A stretch of DNA of 32,033 nucleotides from Candidatus Woesebacteria bacterium (GTDB lineage Bacteria; Patescibacteriota; Microgenomatia; UBA8517), in contig CP058602.1 in assembly GCA_013426185.1 (NCBI GenBank), positions 692,549 to 724,581 on the forward strand. Direction: 5' to 3'. This document shows, piece after piece, positions 29,238 to 32,033 of this stretch. The position numbers and the translations under genes are program-made. Below the pieces are notes generated by a model that saw nothing but the letters and a program-made list of their open reading frames with translations, did no database searches and was not told the origin of the DNA. Every line of letters begins with the position of its first letter. Position 1 is the stretch's first letter.

Positions 29238-31412
29238 CTAACGGTTTATTTTAAGTAGTGGATAAGAAATGGTGGCTGATTGTGTTGCGGTGCAATCAAA
29301 ACAATAGGCAGTTCCAAGAGGGTCTATTAAGACGAGTTTATTTTGCATTTCTATGTTTTCAGGAGGAGTCTTCTTATCAGCAAGCGCTCCCGTGGTTTTG
29401 TCAATAGCAATGTCTTTTTGTCCCATATCAATTCCTGCGCCAACTTTATCTTTAAAGAAATACTCAAAACGAGTAGGACAGGAAAGAGGATTGCCAGTGT
29501 CATCGGTTGCCTTGTTGCCAGAGTCAATACAGACATTAGTCCCGACAACCCCATCAGGTTTGGGCTGAATTCCATGTCCGCTGTCATTTTTGTTGTATTC
29601 TCTTTTTTCTGCCTTATCTAAGGCATACTTAATGATTTTGTTCCAGATGGGTGAAGCCCCTGAGACCCCAGATACTGCTCCTGACATTTCTTTATTATTG
29701 TTGTTGCCCACCCAGCTTAAAGCTAAAATATGAGTTGTGTAGCCGATAGTCCAGTTGTCGCGTCTGTCGTTTGTGGTACCTGTCTTAACGGAAACTTCCG
29801 GATGACCTTTGACATTAAGAAGAGATGATGCTCCAAAAGCAAGAGACCTGGCTCCATTGTCAGACAGTATATTTGAGATAATAAAAGCAGTTTCTGCGCT
29901 TAGTACTCTTTCACCTTCAACCTCGTCGGGTTTTGTTTCTTCATAAACTTTGCCTTTCCAATCTTCCACTTTGAGTATGGGGTTTAAGGGTACTTTAATT
30001 CCTTGGTTGGCAAAAACTCCAAAAGCAATAGCCATGTCATATGGTCTAACTTCCCCTCCGCCAAGGGTTAGAGAAAGACCGTATCTTGACGGATCATCAA
30101 AAGTGGTAATCCCCATTTTTTTGGCAAAGTCTATGAAATTTTCAATTCCGTTTAAAGCCAAAACTCTTACCGCTGGAATATTTAACGAGTTGCCAAGAGC
30201 AAACCTGACCTGTTGAATGCCATGGAAGGTGTTGTCATAATTTTTAGGACAGTATGGAGGTTGGCCTGAGGTGACAAAACAAGTGGGTATGTCAGCGAGT
30301 GGAGTTGAAGCAGTTATAATTTTATTTTCAATGGCGAGAGCATAATTTAAAGGTTTAATTGATGAGCCTGGCTGGCGCAGAGAAAATATGACATTTACCT
30401 TGCCATCCTCGTCTTCGGCAAAATAATCTTTTGAGCCAACCATAGCTAGTATTTCTCCTGATTTTGGTCTTGTGACAAGAGCAATGCCGTTACCGACATT
30501 TTGTTTTTTGAGCTTTCCAACCTCACTTGCCACTTGTTCTTCTGCAAACTCCTGAAGCTCAAGGTCAAGAGTTGTGGTAACCCTTAAGCCACCTTGTTCA
30601 ACAACAGAATCGCCGTATTTTTCAGCCAAAAGCTCCTTGACCCAAAGAGTAAAATGGGGTGCTTTAAGTTTCTGTGGCTTGGCATACTTTAATTCTTCTT
30701 TTTTAGCTTTATCTGCTTCTTCCTGGCTGATATATCCATCTTCAACCATTCGTTTTAAAACTAATTCTTGTCTGACTTTGGCTCTTTCTGGATTTGCTCC
30801 AAAAGGTGAATAGGCGGTAGGGGCAGCAGGAAGGCCAGCCAAAAGAGCGGCTTCGGCAAGTGTTAAGTCTTTTGCTTCTTTGCCAAAATAAAGTTCGCTT
30901 GCTGATTCAATGCCATAAGCGGTTGAACCGTAGGGAATTTGGTTTAAGTACATTTCAAGAATTTTGTCTTTTGGGTAGATTATCTCAACTAGAGTAGCAA
31001 GAACAAACTCTTTGATCTTCCTCTTTATTGTTCTTTCTGGAGTTAAAAGCGAATTTTTGACAAGCTGTTGTGTTAATGTTGAACCACCTTCCAATTTTCG
31101 TTTGAAGACTGTCTTGTAAAAAGCGCGGGCAATCCCAGTTAGAGAAAATCCATGATGTTTATAGAATTCGCGATCCTCAATGGCAATAGTTGAGTTTTTG
31201 ACATAGTCAGGGAGTTTGTTGATATCAACAGGGGTTCTTCTTTGGTCGGCATAGATCTCATAAATCAATTTTCCTTTGCGGTCAAATATTTTAGTTGAGA
31301 CGGGGAGATTGCCTGAAGAGAGGTTTTTGGGTGAGGGTATATCATAGAAAAGCCAGCCCAAAAAGGCGAAGACAAAAAGCAGGCTAGTAAGGAATATAAT
31401 TTTTTTAGACAT
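29238..31412 (-). CDS. Class A penicillin-binding protein, second copy
   Basis: 724 aa from ATG 31412 (a TTG at 31448 would overlap a TATAAT at 31449-31454, so it is unlikely). One N-terminal helix (about residues 5-23), then GT51: AIEDREFYKHHGF, GGSTLTQQLVKN, EMYLNQIPYGS. Transpeptidase: Ser in RQPGSSIK, SLN in GNSLNIPAV, and KTGTTND. The C-terminal ~100 residues are Gly/Asp/Cys-rich (NVCIDSG, LSCPTRF, CFDCTATQ) and of unknown fold, probably a disulfide-bearing extracellular tail. It is a paralogue of the PBP at 25198-27624, with galU between them. Confidence 0.9.
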   Translation of the reverse strand: MSKKIIFLTSLLFVFAFLGWLFYDIPSPKNLSSGNLPVSTKIFDRKGKLIYEIYADQRRTPVDINKLPDYVKNSTIAIEDREFYKHHGFSLTGIARAFYKTVFKRKLEGGSTLTQQLVKNSLLTPERTIKRKIKEFVLATLVEIIYPKDKILEMYLNQIPYGSTAYGIESASELYFGKEAKDLTLAEAALLAGLPAAPTAYSPFGANPERAKVRQELVLKRMVEDGYISQEEADKAKKEELKYAKPQKLKAPHFTLWVKELLAEKYGDSVVEQGGLRVTTTLDLELQEFAEEQVASEVGKLKKQNVGNGIALVTRPKSGEILAMVGSKDYFAEDEDGKVNVIFSLRQPGSSIKPLNYALAIENKIITASTPLADIPTCFVTSGQPPYCPKNYDNTFHGIQQVRFALGNSLNIPAVRVLALNGIENFIDFAKKMGITTFDDPSRYGLSLTLGGGEVRPYDMAIAFGVFANQGIKVPLNPILKVEDWKGKVYEETKPDEVEGERVLSAETAFIISNILSDNGARSLAFGASSLLNVKGHPEVSVKTGTTNDRRDNWTIGYTTHILALSWVGNNNNKEMSGAVSGVSGASPIWNKIIKYALDKAEKREYNKNDSGHGIQPKPDGVVGTNVCIDSGNKATDDTGNPLSCPTRFEYFFKDKVGAGIDMGQKDIAIDKTTGALADKKTPPENIEMQNKLVLIDPLGTAYCFDCTATQSATISYPLLKINR

Positions 31413-31457
31413 AATTTGCTCTTTCTTTGTGGTTTTGTAATAATGCAATTATACATT

Positions 31458-31943
31458 ATGGAAGATTTTTATCTTTCAAGACCATGGTGGAACTATCTTG
31501 AGAAAGGAGTGCGCGATCTTCTGGAGGAGTCCTTTATACTTCTTTCTGAGGCAGAAGAAAGCAAGACCAACTTTGCTGATTATTCCTTTATTGTCTTTCC
31601 TGCAGCTAAAGCTTATGAAGGTTATCTCAAGTTTATTTTTTGGGAAAGGGGTTTTATCACAAGGGAAGACTATTATGGGACACGGTTTAGAATAGGAAGG
31701 GCGTTAAATCCTCAGCTTGAAAAGAAATATCGTGCCAGGGAAAGTGTCTATGATAAAATTGTTGCTTTTTGTGGTGGTAAAGAGCTGGCTGATCTACTTT
31801 GGGAGACCTGGCGGCTTTGTCGCAACCTTGTTTTTCATTGGTTTCCAAAAGAAAGCCGATTTCTATCTTTAGATGAGGCAAGAAAAAGGCTTTTTATGAT
31901 TACTGAAGCTATAGACGAATCTTGGCAAAAGTGTGTAAAATAA
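31458..31943 (+). CDS. HEPN-like protein (RNxxxH motif)
   Basis: 161 aa from ATG 31458 (MEDFYLSRPWWNYLEKG). All-helical by appearance. It contains FADYSFIVFPAAKAYEGYLKFIF in the N-terminal half and ETWRLCRNLVFHWFP in the C-terminal half; the latter fits the R-x4-H active-site motif of HEPN ribonucleases, and the layout recalls the HEPN part of RnlA-type toxins. No antitoxin-like partner is obvious: the divergent neighbour is a PBP and the next gene downstream starts as a membrane protein. Divergent promoter region with the PBP is only 45 bases. HEPN assignment is by pattern and moderate. Confidence 0.65.
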   Translation: MEDFYLSRPWWNYLEKGVRDLLEESFILLSEAEESKTNFADYSFIVFPAAKAYEGYLKFIFWERGFITREDYYGTRFRIGRALNPQLEKKYRARESVYDKIVAFCGGKELADLLWETWRLCRNLVFHWFPKESRFLSLDEARKRLFMITEAIDESWQKCVK

Positions 31944-31947
31944 ACTA

Positions 31948-32033
31948 ATGGCAAAAAAATCTAATTCTTCGTCTTTGGAGAGTTTGAAGAATGCTTCGCT
32001 TTTGGCTGCTTTTCTTCTTGTGGTTTGGGGCTT
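31948..32033 (+). CDS. Start of a membrane protein (truncated by window edge)
   Basis: ATG 31948, four bases after the previous stop, then MAKKSNSSSLESLKNASLLA and a hydrophobic run (AFLLVVWGL) into the edge. Probably an N-terminal membrane helix. Too short to name. Likely cotranscribed with the HEPN-like gene. Confidence 0.45.
   Translation, partial: MAKKSNSSSLESLKNASLLAAFLLVVWG

Overview
The window looks like a piece of a streamlined, low-GC bacterial genome of the Candidate Phyla Radiation (Patescibacteria), most likely Microgenomates/OP11-like. This is inferred from gene content and style, not from a marker gene: no rRNA, tRNA or ribosomal protein gene is visible. Clues are tight gene packing, small divergent sugar-phosphate enzymes, a split transketolase, two class A penicillin-binding proteins, an LCP ligase, a DUF302-glutaredoxin fusion, an eight-cysteine-cluster protein, and a very high share of starts with no Shine-Dalgarno. 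TGA is used as a stop, so the code is standard.

Layout. 1-1251 (minus): LCP cell-wall ligase followed by the start of a carbohydrate-kinase/NAD(P)HX-dehydratase-like gene. 1294-2405 (plus): thiol/redox operon of an ArsR repressor under a 24-bp palindromic operator, a DUF302-glutaredoxin fusion and a DUF2892 membrane protein. 2402-3412 (minus): a zinc-ribbon protein of unknown function behind a clear cobalamin riboswitch with its own promoter. 3453-9576: small membrane/secreted proteins, a glutaredoxin, then central carbon enzymes (triosephosphate isomerase, RpiB, phosphoglycerate kinase, GAPDH) with a minus-strand glycosyltransferase between them. 9963-13051: pentose-phosphate operon of an RPE-like epimerase, a LOG-family phosphoribohydrolase and transketolase N and C halves.

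13120-18281 is the most unusual region. A 5.2-kb minus-strand cassette (SGNH hydrolase, archaeal-type leucyl-tRNA-synthetase-like protein without an editing domain, methyltransferase-like protein, full-length transketolase) sits between tktC and the DNA glycosylase gene. It is bracketed by a ~99-bp direct repeat made of the last bases of tktC, the intergenic promoter and the first codons of the glycosylase gene. This is the candidate undescribed system: an inserted four-gene cassette, perhaps biosynthetic.

18366-23743: 3-methyladenine glycosylase, two small membrane-anchored cysteine proteins, class I aldolase, a four-helix-bundle protein, a PfkB sugar kinase, a D-2-hydroxyacid dehydrogenase, and a paralogue of one cysteine protein broken by an in-frame TAA. 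24128-31412: cell-wall block with a beta-lactamase-fold serine hydrolase, two class A PBPs and GalU between them. 31458-end: a HEPN-like protein and the start of a membrane protein.

Two themes run through the window. First, many transcription units show a -10 hexamer 5-7 bases before the start codon, the signature of leaderless mRNA. Second, several intergenic gaps are filled by a shared family of AT-rich quasi-repeats, and two nearly identical copies flank galU. Together the metabolic genes cover much of lower glycolysis and the non-oxidative pentose phosphate pathway, and the rest mostly builds the cell wall and handles thiol redox.
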